From positions 1 to 64,000 of the forward strand of contig JANQOU010000011.1 in assembly GCA_028285585.1 (NCBI GenBank): 64,000 nucleotides of DNA, in the 5' to 3' direction. The number at the start of each line of letters is the position of its first letter. The first letter of the stretch is position 1. Shown here piece after piece: positions 53,027 to 60,630 of the stretch. Below the pieces are notes generated by a model that did no database searches, was not told the DNA's origin, and saw nothing but the letters and a program-made list of their open reading frames with translations. The position numbers were made by a program, and so were the translations under genes. The DNA comes from Acidimicrobiia bacterium. GTDB taxonomy: Bacteria; Actinomycetota; Acidimicrobiia; Spongiisociales; ZC4RG35.

Positions 53027-54618
53027 TGGCAGCTCGCAACTACGACGCGGTCGTCATCGGCGGGGGCCACAACGGCTTGGTTCATGGCGCGTATCTGGCC
53101 AAAGCCGGGCTGAGCACCTTGATCCTCGAGCGTCGTCATGTGGTTGGCGGAGCTGCCATCACCGAAGAGCTCTACCCGGGGTTCCAATTCACCACCTTCT
53201 CCTATGCACTCAGCCTGCTTCGCCCCGAGGTCATCCATGAGCTGGAGCTGACCAAGCACGGGTTTATGCCGCTCGACATGCCTTCGACGTTCGCTCCAAC
53301 CGAAGACGGCGACTACCTCTTCCTCACCGGCGACAAGGGCGCGGATCATCACGAGATCGCCCGTCACTCGGCGCACGATGCCGACGCCTACACCGCTTAC
53401 AGCCACATGATGGAAGAAGTGGTCGAGGCAATCAGGCCGCTGATCGACTCCATCCCACCCGACATCACCTCCAAGGACCCCGAAGAGAGGGCCCGGATGG
53501 CCGCTATCGGCTCGTACCTCGCCGACCTGCCGCCAAAGACTCTCCACAACATGGTCCGGCTGCTGACCGGATCGGCGGCGGACGTCCTCGAGGACTACTT
53601 CGAGTCCGACATCATGCAGGGGTGGCTGGCTTCCTCCGGGATCATCGGCTCGAAGGTCGGGCCCCGATCACAGGGCTCCGGGCTCGTCCTGCTGTACCAC
53701 TCCTTCGGAGAACATGACGGCGCATACGGATCGTGGGCGTTCCACAAAGGTGGCAACGGCGGATTCACTCAGGTGCTGGCTCGATCCGCCGAATCCTTCG
53801 GTGCCGAGATCAGGCTGTCGGCCGACGTTGACCATGTCGCCGTCGACAACGGCCGGGCAACAGGAGTTGTTCTGGCGGACGGGACCGAGATCGATGCCGG
53901 CATCGTCGTCAGCGCCCTCGATCCCAGGCTGACATTCACCAAGCTGGTCGACCCGCTGGAACTCCCGGCAGACCTCGTCGAGAACGTGCGGCGAATGAAG
54001 TTCCAGGGCACCTCGGCCAAGGTCAACTTCGCACTCGACTCAAACCCCACCTACCCGGGTCTCGAAGGCCGATCCGACCACTACCGGGGGTTCTTCAACA
54101 TCGGGCCCTCACTCGACTACCTCGAGCGCGCCTTCGATGACGCCAAATACGGCTGGTACAGCGCCAAGCCGTACATCGACGGGGCCATCCAGTCGAACGT
54201 GGACCCGGACATGGCGCCGCCGGGCAAAGCCGTGATGTCATGTTTCATCCAGTACGCCCCGTACGAGCTAAAAGAAAGCGATTGGGACACCGAGCGCGAC
54301 CCCTTCGGCGACGTGGTCCAAGCTCAGTTGGAGCACTTCTTCCCCGGGTTCGGCGACCTGGTGCTGCATCGTGAAGTGGTCACCCCGCTCGACATCGAAA
54401 GGACCGTGGGGCTCACTGAAGGCAACATCTTCGCCGGCGAGTTCCTCGCCCCCCAGATGTTCTTCTTCAGGCCTGCGCCCGGATGGAACCAGTACCGGAC
54501 GCCAATCCACGGCTACTACCAGTGTGGGTCGGGCACCCATCCCGGTGGCTGTGTGATGGGAGCACCGGGCCGTTTCGCGGCACAGCAGGTGATCAAGGAC
54601 CGCTCGGCCGCTAGCTGA
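53026..54618 (+). CDS. FAD-dependent oxidoreductase, phytoene-desaturase/amine-oxidase-like
   Basis: 530 residues from ATG 53026, overlapping the GcvT-like stop codon. The ADP-binding fingerprint is at the start (YDAVVIGGGHNGLVHGAYLA, then ILERRHVVGGAAITEE), and the C-terminal flavin motif is near YYQCGSGTHPGGCVMGAPGR. The pattern matches the CrtI/retinol-saturase-like branch (pyridine nucleotide-disulfide oxidoreductase domain 2 style). Carotenoid genes are absent nearby, so a role with the GcvT-like protein in oxidising an N-methyl or amine substrate is more likely. Confidence 0.85.
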   Translation: MAARNYDAVVIGGGHNGLVHGAYLAKAGLSTLILERRHVVGGAAITEELYPGFQFTTFSYALSLLRPEVIHELELTKHGFMPLDMPSTFAPTEDGDYLFLTGDKGADHHEIARHSAHDADAYTAYSHMMEEVVEAIRPLIDSIPPDITSKDPEERARMAAIGSYLADLPPKTLHNMVRLLTGSAADVLEDYFESDIMQGWLASSGIIGSKVGPRSQGSGLVLLYHSFGEHDGAYGSWAFHKGGNGGFTQVLARSAESFGAEIRLSADVDHVAVDNGRATGVVLADGTEIDAGIVVSALDPRLTFTKLVDPLELPADLVENVRRMKFQGTSAKVNFALDSNPTYPGLEGRSDHYRGFFNIGPSLDYLERAFDDAKYGWYSAKPYIDGAIQSNVDPDMAPPGKAVMSCFIQYAPYELKESDWDTERDPFGDVVQAQLEHFFPGFGDLVLHREVVTPLDIERTVGLTEGNIFAGEFLAPQMFFFRPAPGWNQYRTPIHGYYQCGSGTHPGGCVMGAPGRFAAQQVIKDRSAAS

Positions 54619-54626
54619 GATGAAAC

Positions 54627-55037
54627 TCAGACGCCGGAGGCTCTCACCCTCGTCACCGTCATCCGGATCCCAACCGAATAGTCACTGGAGAACGAGTCCG
54701 GAGTCCAGCCGAGAGCGGTGATGTCCTCTCCGTACTTCTCCACAAACCCAGGGAAGTCCTTGGCCGACGGCAACTCGGGCTCGACCACGGCGGTGCCTTC
54801 CAGAGTCACGACGACGTGGCCACGACGGTCACCCCTCAGATTGAGAGCCACCTTCGGATTGGCCGCGATGCTGCGAAGCCGTCGTGCAGTCACACGGTTG
54901 TACACGACGATGTCGTCGCCTTCACGATGGAACCAAACGGGGGAGGTTTGCGGCTGGCCATCCTCCTTCACCGCCGTCATAAATCCGATCAGCTCCTTGT
55001 CGAGCAGTTGAGGGAGCCCCTCTGTGTTGCTGAGCAT
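54627..55037 (-). CDS. PNPOx-like flavin/F420-dependent oxidoreductase
   Basis: 136 residues. Split-barrel fold: LLDKELIGFMTAVKEDGQPQ, SPVWFHREGDDIVVYNRVTA, VALNLRGDRRGHVVVTLEGT and a C-terminal VGIRMTVTRVRASGV. This is the PPOX-class F420-dependent family typical of actinobacteria. It converges with the FAD oxidoreductase gene. Confidence 0.88.
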   Translation of the reverse strand: MLSNTEGLPQLLDKELIGFMTAVKEDGQPQTSPVWFHREGDDIVVYNRVTARRLRSIAANPKVALNLRGDRRGHVVVTLEGTAVVEPELPSAKDFPGFVEKYGEDITALGWTPDSFSSDYSVGIRMTVTRVRASGV

Positions 55038-55070
55038 CAGCCGACAGTAGCCGAGCGGCAGACAGGCTCC

Positions 55071-56093
55071 TCAGACAGCACGCACAAGCGGCCCGACCTC
55101 GGTGCCAAGCAGCTCGATCGAGCGGTGCACCACCTCGGGCGGCATCGACCCGACGCTCACGTGCAGCTCGAAGCGGTCGATGTCGAGGATCTCGCGCCAC
55201 CGGAGGATCTTGGCCGCCACCGCATCCGGGTCACCAATCACCAACGAGCCTTCTTCAGACCGCATCCAGTCGAATTGCTCGCGGGTCATCGGGCCCCAAC
55301 CTCGCTCCTTGCCGATCTGTGTCATCGCCGCCGCATACGACGGGTAGAACAGATCCGCCGCCTGGTCACCGTCCTCGGCGACGAGGCCGTGGGCGTGGAC
55401 CGACAACGGGTACTGAGCTGGGTCGAAACCGGACTCCTCGAGAGTCTTCCGATAGAGAGCCGAGAACACCCTGAATCGCTCCGGAGCACCTCCGATGATC
55501 GCCAGAGCGACGGGAAGGCCCCTGCTGGCGGCACGGACGATGGACTGGGGGGTGCCACCGACGCCGACGCGGATCGGCAAGGGCCGATCCGGCCTCGGAT
55601 AGATGCCAGACTCCTCGAGGGGTGATCGGAACTTTCCGGACCATGAGACCTTCTCGTTGTCACGAATCTTGACGAGCAGGTCGAGCTTCTCGCTGAACAG
55701 CTCGTCGTAGTCACTCAACGAGTGGCCGAAGAGCGGGAACGACTCGATGAAGGATCCTCTGCCGACCAGCAGCTCGGCCCGGCCGTTGGAGACGGCATCG
55801 AGGGTTGCGTACTGCTGGAAGACTCGGACAGGATCATCGGTGGACAGCACCGACACTGCCGGGAAGAGCCTGATCTTGGAGGTCCGGCCGGCCGCTGCGG
55901 CCAAAGCCACGGCGGGTGACGACGAGGCAAAGTCGGGCCGGTGGTGCTCACCAAGCCCATAGACGTCGAGACCCACCTCTTCGGCGAGCACGATCTCATC
56001 GACGATCTGGCGGAGACGCTCCGCTTGGCCCGGGCCGCTCTCCCCTCTGGCAAAGCCGGGAGTCTCGGCAAAACTGGTCAGTCCTAATTCCAT
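55071..56093 (-). CDS. LLM class flavin-dependent oxidoreductase
   Basis: 340 residues from ATG 56093; the open frame extends to 56132 but MELGLTSFAETPG is the family-like beginning. Luciferase-like TIM barrel with YGLGEHHRPDFASSSPAVAL, RIRLFPAVSVLSTDDPVRVF-type core (IRLFPAVSVLSTDDPVRVFQ), VGRGSFIESFPLFG and the C-terminal AAKILRWREILDIDRFELHV. It binds FMN or F420. Substrate unknown. The start region contains a CTCATATGAG palindrome at the promoter. Confidence 0.88.
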   Translation of the reverse strand: MELGLTSFAETPGFARGESGPGQAERLRQIVDEIVLAEEVGLDVYGLGEHHRPDFASSSPAVALAAAAGRTSKIRLFPAVSVLSTDDPVRVFQQYATLDAVSNGRAELLVGRGSFIESFPLFGHSLSDYDELFSEKLDLLVKIRDNEKVSWSGKFRSPLEESGIYPRPDRPLPIRVGVGGTPQSIVRAASRGLPVALAIIGGAPERFRVFSALYRKTLEESGFDPAQYPLSVHAHGLVAEDGDQAADLFYPSYAAAMTQIGKERGWGPMTREQFDWMRSEEGSLVIGDPDAVAAKILRWREILDIDRFELHVSVGSMPPEVVHRSIELLGTEVGPLVRAV

Positions 56094-56188
56094 CTCATAT
56101 GAGTATCGCCTCGGCGCCGCTTCATATTCCAACGACTGTCGAGATGTAGCACCCGTAACGACTCCGGAGCAGGCAAACTCTGACCTGA

Positions 56189-57103
56189 ATGATCAGGCAC
56201 AGGGGGCCGTGGCTGATGCTGGTGATGGTCTACGGCTGTGCGACCGCGACTGTGGCCGCAACGACGACAACTCCGCCGGCGACTACGACATCGACTTCGG
56301 CGATGACAACGTCGACCTCATCCACGACGAGCACCACAACGACTTCGACGACGGTGCCGGACTACTTTGACTGCCGCCCCAACCCGTTCACCGACGACTT
56401 CGCAGCTCAGCTGGCGGCTGACTACCCGGGTGTGGACATCACCGCCCATGTCCACGATCTCCGGTCCAACTGCGGCTACTCGCTGAACCGGGAGGTCCGG
56501 ACCAGGACGGCTTCGGTGTTCAAGGTAATGGTGATGGCGGGAGCCCTCCTCGAGGCGCAGAACGAGGGGCGTCCGCCCAGCGAGCTGGAACTGGAATGGA
56601 TGACACCCATGATCACCGAGTCCGCCAACTCGCCGGTGCGGTCGTTGTGGCGATCGTTTGGAGGATCACCGTGGTTCCGGGAGCAAGGCGAGATCTTCAA
56701 GCTTCGTGAGACATCGGTGGCAGGTGATGACTGGTCGGCCTGGGGCAACACCAGGACCTCGGCACTCGACCAGGTGGGCCTCCTCCGCCAAGTGCTGCTT
56801 GGAGATTGGGGACCACTCGAGGAGGCGTATCGGGAGGTGGCATTGGAGCTGATGACATCGGTGGTGCCCGAGCAGACCTGGGGCGTCACCGCCGGAGTCC
56901 CCGACGACTGGGTGGTGGCACAGAAGAACGGCTTCGCCGGCCGCACCGCAAATTCGGTCGGCTGGGTCGACGAGCCTGGCGAGAGCGAAGGCTACGTCAT
57001 CGCCGTACTGACTCGCGGCTGGTCCAACTGGAGAAACGGGATTCCCGCCATCGAGCGAATCAGCACACGTGTCGCGGAGATCATGACGGCTCCGCCTCGG
57101 TGA
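56189..57103 (+). CDS. Serine hydrolase lipoprotein, class A beta-lactamase fold
   Basis: 304 residues. Lipobox VYGC with Cys17, then a Thr/Ser linker (about 21-56). The catalytic domain keeps SVFK (S109-K112) as the SxxK motif, SAN (145-147) in place of SDN, and KNG (246-248) in place of KTG. These changes argue against an efficient beta-lactamase and for a surface serine hydrolase or penicillin-binding-like protein of the beta-lactamase2 family. A weak or altered beta-lactamase cannot be excluded. Confidence 0.8.
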   Translation: MIRHRGPWLMLVMVYGCATATVAATTTTPPATTTSTSAMTTSTSSTTSTTTTSTTVPDYFDCRPNPFTDDFAAQLAADYPGVDITAHVHDLRSNCGYSLNREVRTRTASVFKVMVMAGALLEAQNEGRPPSELELEWMTPMITESANSPVRSLWRSFGGSPWFREQGEIFKLRETSVAGDDWSAWGNTRTSALDQVGLLRQVLLGDWGPLEEAYREVALELMTSVVPEQTWGVTAGVPDDWVVAQKNGFAGRTANSVGWVDEPGESEGYVIAVLTRGWSNWRNGIPAIERISTRVAEIMTAPPR

Positions 57104-57111
57104 TGTGCCGT

Positions 57112-57158
57112 TTGACCTTCGATTGAACACACGTTTAATGTATTGAACATGCGTTCAA
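57112..57158 (+). promoter_or_regulatory. Promoter with two TetR operators, one over the start codon
   Basis: TTGACC (57112-57117) and TTTAAT/TAATGT (57134-57141) make a plausible promoter. The perfect palindrome TTGAACATGCGTTCAA (57143-57158) contains the ATG at 57149. A second, imperfect copy TTGAACACACGTTTAA (57123-57138) lies exactly 20 bases upstream, i.e. two helical turns. The layout implies leaderless transcription and autorepression. Confidence 0.75.
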
Positions 57159-57808
57159 CGGAGGAGACTTCCTCTGCTCAGGACCGAATACTGCAAGCCG
57201 GCCTGAGCCGGTTCCCACAGGATGGGTTCGAGGCGACGACGGTTCGCGCTCTCGCGGCAGACGCCGATGTCTCCCCCGGCCTCGTCATCCACTACTTCGG
57301 CTCGAAGCAGGGGCTGAGGCAGGCCTGTGACTCCTACGTCGTCGGGCAAATCCGAGACATGAAGAGCGAAGCCATCGCCACGGACAGCCTCGACGACCCA
57401 TCGACCATCGCCGGGGGGTTCCAAGTAGCCGGCCCGCTGATGCGATACCTCGGATGGAGCCTTTCGACCGGGTCCGACGACGCCGCGAGGTTGTTCGACG
57501 AGATGGTCGAGGAGTCGGCCCGTCTCACCCGCATGGCCATCGAAGCCGGCGCACTCGAGCCCTCAACCGACCCTGAGGCCCGGGCCGCAGTTCTGCTCTC
57601 GATGCAGATGGGGTCTCTCCTCATGCAAGAGCACGTCAGCCGGGTCCTGGGTGTCGACCTACTCAGCATCGAAGGCGTCATGCGGGCCTCGCGGGCATCT
57701 CTCGAGATCTTCACCGGTGCGATGTTCCCGCCCGGTCAAGCAGAAGCAATGCGTGAGGCGCTTGAAATCGCCATAGAGAACACGAGAAAGGAAGGAAGTG
57801 ATGGCTGA
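57149..57808 (+). CDS. TetR family transcriptional regulator
   Basis: 219 residues from ATG 57149 (the frame also has TTG 57143). Helix-turn-helix: AQDRILQAGLSRFPQDGFEA, then LAADADVSPGLVIHYFGSKQ. The C-terminal domain (LMRYLGWSLSTGSDDAARLF, MQMGSLLMQEHVSRVLGVDL) is of the TetR_C_33-like kind seen with ABC-2 exporters. The start codon sits inside its probable operator. The gene overlaps the ATPase gene by eight bases. Confidence 0.92.
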   Translation: MRSTEETSSAQDRILQAGLSRFPQDGFEATTVRALAADADVSPGLVIHYFGSKQGLRQACDSYVVGQIRDMKSEAIATDSLDDPSTIAGGFQVAGPLMRYLGWSLSTGSDDAARLFDEMVEESARLTRMAIEAGALEPSTDPEARAAVLLSMQMGSLLMQEHVSRVLGVDLLSIEGVMRASRASLEIFTGAMFPPGQAEAMREALEIAIENTRKEGSDG

Positions 57809-58700
57809 AGCCATCGTCACCGACAAGTTGTCGAAGAGCTACGGCAAGTTCCTGGCTCTCGACTCATTGGACATGGAGGTGCGAGTCGGAGAGGTCTACG
57901 GGTTCCTCGGCCCCAATGGAGCCGGGAAGACAACGACCATCCGATTGCTCCTCGATGTGCTGCGCCCTAGCGGCGGATCGGCCCGGGTCCTCGGCCTGGA
58001 CCCCAAGAACGACAACGTGGAGCTGCTCCGACGGATCGGCTACCTCCCGGGCGACTTCGTGGTCGACGGGAGGCAGTCACCCCGCCAATACCTGACATAT
58101 CTGGGCAACCTGAGGGGTGGAGTCGCCGCATTGGCGGTCGAGACTCTCGCCGACCGGCTGAGCCTCGATCTCGACCTTCAGATCGGCTCCCTCTCGAAGG
58201 GCAACCGGCAGAAAGTCGGGCTGGTTCAAGCATTCATGCACGAACCGGAGTTGCTGGTACTCGACGAGCCGACATCCGGGCTCGACCCGCTCATGGCCCG
58301 CGAGTTCCTCGCACTCGTCGACGAGGCGCGAGAAGCCGGCCAGACCGTGTTCATGTCGTCGCACATATTGAGCGAGGTCCAACACGTCGCCGACCGTGCC
58401 GCGATCATTCGCGAGGGCAAACTCGTCGCAGTGGACGAAGTGGAAGAGTTGAGAGCCCGAGCCATGCGCCGGGTCCAAGTCACCTTCGACAGAGACGTGC
58501 CCGGCGACGCTTTTGCATCCATCGACGGTGTGACCGACGTCGTCGTGCAGGAGAACACCCTTCACTGCCGGCTCGTCGGAAATGCCGACGGGCTGGTCAA
58601 GGCCGCGTCGCGATTCACCGTCGTCGACTTCATCTCGGAAGAACCAGACCTCGAAGAGCTGTTCTTCCACTACTACGAAGGAGACGACCATGTTGCGTGA
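57801..58700 (+). CDS. ABC exporter ATP-binding protein (DrrA/CcmA type)
   Basis: 299 residues from ATG 57801 with GGAAG just upstream. Walker A GPNGAGKTT, signature LSKGNRQKVGL, Walker B LLVLDEPTSGLD and switch MSSHILSEVQHVADR are all present. A C-terminal extension (RVQVTFDRDVPGDAFASIDG and after) is typical of drug-export ATPases. It overlaps the permease gene by 11 bases. Confidence 0.93.
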   Translation: MAEAIVTDKLSKSYGKFLALDSLDMEVRVGEVYGFLGPNGAGKTTTIRLLLDVLRPSGGSARVLGLDPKNDNVELLRRIGYLPGDFVVDGRQSPRQYLTYLGNLRGGVAALAVETLADRLSLDLDLQIGSLSKGNRQKVGLVQAFMHEPELLVLDEPTSGLDPLMAREFLALVDEAREAGQTVFMSSHILSEVQHVADRAAIIREGKLVAVDEVEELRARAMRRVQVTFDRDVPGDAFASIDGVTDVVVQENTLHCRLVGNADGLVKAASRFTVVDFISEEPDLEELFFHYYEGDDHVA

Positions 58701-59484
58701 CGTCTGGACCAAGACTCTCTGGGACCAGAGGCGGGCACTGCTGGGCTGGTTGATCGGGTTTGTCGCCGTGGCGATGATGTATGCCGGGTTCTTCCAGTTT
58801 GCGGCGACGCCTGAGTATCAGGAGCTAATCGACAGCATGCCTGCCGGCCTGGTCGAAGGCTTCGGATGGGACGACATCAGCTCCCCCGCCGGATACCTCG
58901 GATCGACGGTCTACGGATTGCTCGGGTCGGCGCTGATCGCAGTGATGACGATCGGCATGGGTGCCAAGGCCATCGCTGGCAGCGAAGAAGACGGCAGCCT
59001 CGAGGTTCTGATCACCATGCCGGTGACCCGGACCAAGGTCGTCATCGACCGCACTGTCGCCCTGCTCCTGGCCGCGCTCGGCGGCGGAGTGGCCGTGTTC
59101 ATCGGCGTGCTCGCCGTGAGAGAGCCCGCCGATATCGACATCAGCATCGGATTGCTGGCGGCAGCCTCGCTCGGCCTGGCGCTGCTCGGCCTGCTCGTCG
59201 GAGCTTTCACCATCATGGTCGGCGCCTTCGTGGGCAAGAGAGGCCTGGTGGTCGGTGCGGGCGCGGCCTTCGCCGTGCTCGGCTTCCTGGTCAACGCGCT
59301 GGCTCCTCAGGTAGAGCAGATCGCCTGGCTCGAGAACCTGTCGCCGTTCCACTGGTACGACGCCACCGGGACTCTCGGCGACGGGCTGGATTGGGGCCTG
59401 ACCCTGCTCACGGTTGCGGTCGCCGTGGCGTTCGTCGCCGTGGCCGTGCTCGCCTTCAACCGCCGCGACGTCCGCGGCACCTGA
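58690..59484 (+). CDS. ABC-2 type exporter permease
   Basis: 264 residues from ATG 58690; the longer open frame upstream is inside the ATPase gene. Six membrane helices are visible, starting ALLGWLIGFVAVAMMYAGFF. Also seen are the cytosolic AIAGSEEDGSLEVLITMPVT motif typical of ABC-2 permeases, and later LSPFHWYDATGTL. With the ATPase and TetR protein it forms a self-regulated multidrug- or lipid-type exporter. A stem-loop follows nine bases after the stop. Confidence 0.9.
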   Translation: MLRDVWTKTLWDQRRALLGWLIGFVAVAMMYAGFFQFAATPEYQELIDSMPAGLVEGFGWDDISSPAGYLGSTVYGLLGSALIAVMTIGMGAKAIAGSEEDGSLEVLITMPVTRTKVVIDRTVALLLAALGGGVAVFIGVLAVREPADIDISIGLLAAASLGLALLGLLVGAFTIMVGAFVGKRGLVVGAGAAFAVLGFLVNALAPQVEQIAWLENLSPFHWYDATGTLGDGLDWGLTLLTVAVAVAFVAVAVLAFNRRDVRGT

Positions 59485-59492
59485 CTCTCTCT

Positions 59493-59535
59493 CGTTGCTA
59501 TAGCAAGGCGTGTCGCTGAGCGACACGCCTTGCAC
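59493..59535 (+). terminator. Long stem-loop, also left arm of an inverted repeat pair
   Basis: Arms GCAAGGCGTGTCGC and GCGACACGCCTTGC flank a three-base loop, preceded by TTGCTATAGCAA. The same 43 bases recur in reverse orientation at 60586-60628 with about four differences. It sits between the convergent exporter and LLM genes and probably ends both transcripts. Confidence 0.75.
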
Positions 59536-59556
59536 GCGCAACACGCGAATCTCGTG

Positions 59557-60558
59557 TCAACCGAGTGCCGGGATCACCCGTTCGCCGTAGGCCTGAAGCG
59601 TTGACTCCTTGGCATCGTGCATGAGATAGATGCCGAACTGATCGACACCCATGTCCTTCAGCAGGGAGAGCTTCTCGATGTGGTCCTCGACATCGCCGAG
59701 CACGCAGAACCTGTCGATGACATCGTCAGGGACGAAGTCGGTGGAAGGGTTCCCGGCTTTGCCGTGATGGTCGTAGTCGTAGCCCTCACGCTCTCGGATG
59801 TAGTCGGACAGCACTTTCGGCACCATCGACTCGTCTTCGCCATAACGCTTCACCATGTCCGCAACGTGATTGCCGACCATCCCGCCGAACCACCTCAGCT
59901 GCTCTCTTTGATGAGCGATGTCATCACCCACATAGGCAGGAGCCACCACGCAGATCGCGATGTCATCGGGATCGCGCCCGGCACTCTCCGCCTTGTCCCG
60001 GACGGCCGCCACAGTCCACTCCAGGATCTGCGGGTCGGCCAATTGGAGAATGAAGCCGTCGGCATGCTCCCCGGCCATGGCCAAGGCACGCGGGCCGTAG
60101 CCGGCAGCCCACATCGGCAGATCCCATCCCTCGTCGATCCACGGAATGTCGAACTCGGTGCCACGGAGAGCGACGCTCTCGCCCGCCACCAGGCTCTTGA
60201 TGATCGACATCGACTCAACCATCGAGTCGATGGTTGTCGGCTTGCCGCCGATGTACCTGACGGCCGAGTCGCCGCGCCCCATCCCACAGATCGTCCGGTC
60301 CCCGTACATCTCATTGAGCGTGGCGAACATCGAGGCGAGGACTGTCCAGTCGCGAGTTCGAGGGTTGGTGACCATCGGCCCGACGATCATGTTCTCCGTC
60401 GCTTCCAGCATCAACGAGTAGATGACAAAAGGCTCCTGCCAGAGGACGTGGCTGTCGAACGTCCATCCGTAAGAGAACCCGAGATCCTCCGCCATCTTGG
60501 TCAGCTCGACCACCCTCTTGCCGGGCGGGTTGGTCTGAAGCACTACACCGAAGTCCAA
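59557..60558 (-). CDS. LLM class F420-dependent oxidoreductase (pyrimidine-cluster type)
   Basis: 333 residues from TTG 60558, which has AGGGG six bases upstream and gives the family-like start DFGVVLQTNPPGKRVVELTK; the frame also runs to GTG 60591, but that lies inside the inverted repeat. TIM-barrel landmarks: AEDLGFSYGWTFDSHVLWQE, GPMVTNPRTRDWTVLASMFA, CGMGRGDSAVRYIGGKP, MWAAGYGPRALAMAGEHADG. The type is close to the group found beside dihydropyrimidinase genes. It may act on a pyrimidine or hydantoin-like substrate, or supply the reducing step missing from this cluster. Confidence 0.85.
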   Translation of the reverse strand: MDFGVVLQTNPPGKRVVELTKMAEDLGFSYGWTFDSHVLWQEPFVIYSLMLEATENMIVGPMVTNPRTRDWTVLASMFATLNEMYGDRTICGMGRGDSAVRYIGGKPTTIDSMVESMSIIKSLVAGESVALRGTEFDIPWIDEGWDLPMWAAGYGPRALAMAGEHADGFILQLADPQILEWTVAAVRDKAESAGRDPDDIAICVVAPAYVGDDIAHQREQLRWFGGMVGNHVADMVKRYGEDESMVPKVLSDYIREREGYDYDHHGKAGNPSTDFVPDDVIDRFCVLGDVEDHIEKLSLLKDMGVDQFGIYLMHDAKESTLQAYGERVIPALG

Positions 60559-60585
60559 ATCAGCCCCTAGCGCCGTGCGACTGGC

Positions 60586-60628
60586 GTGCACCGCGTGTCG
60601 CTGAGCGACACGGCTTGCTATAGCAACG
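60586..60628 (-). repeat. Right arm of the inverted repeat pair around the LLM gene
   Basis: Inverse copy of 59493-59535 with about four mismatches, containing CGTGTCGC/GCGACACG and TTGCTATAGCAA. It lies in the short gap between dihydropyrimidinase and the LLM gene, so it could weaken readthrough within the operon. Confidence 0.75.
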
Positions 60629-60630
60629 CA

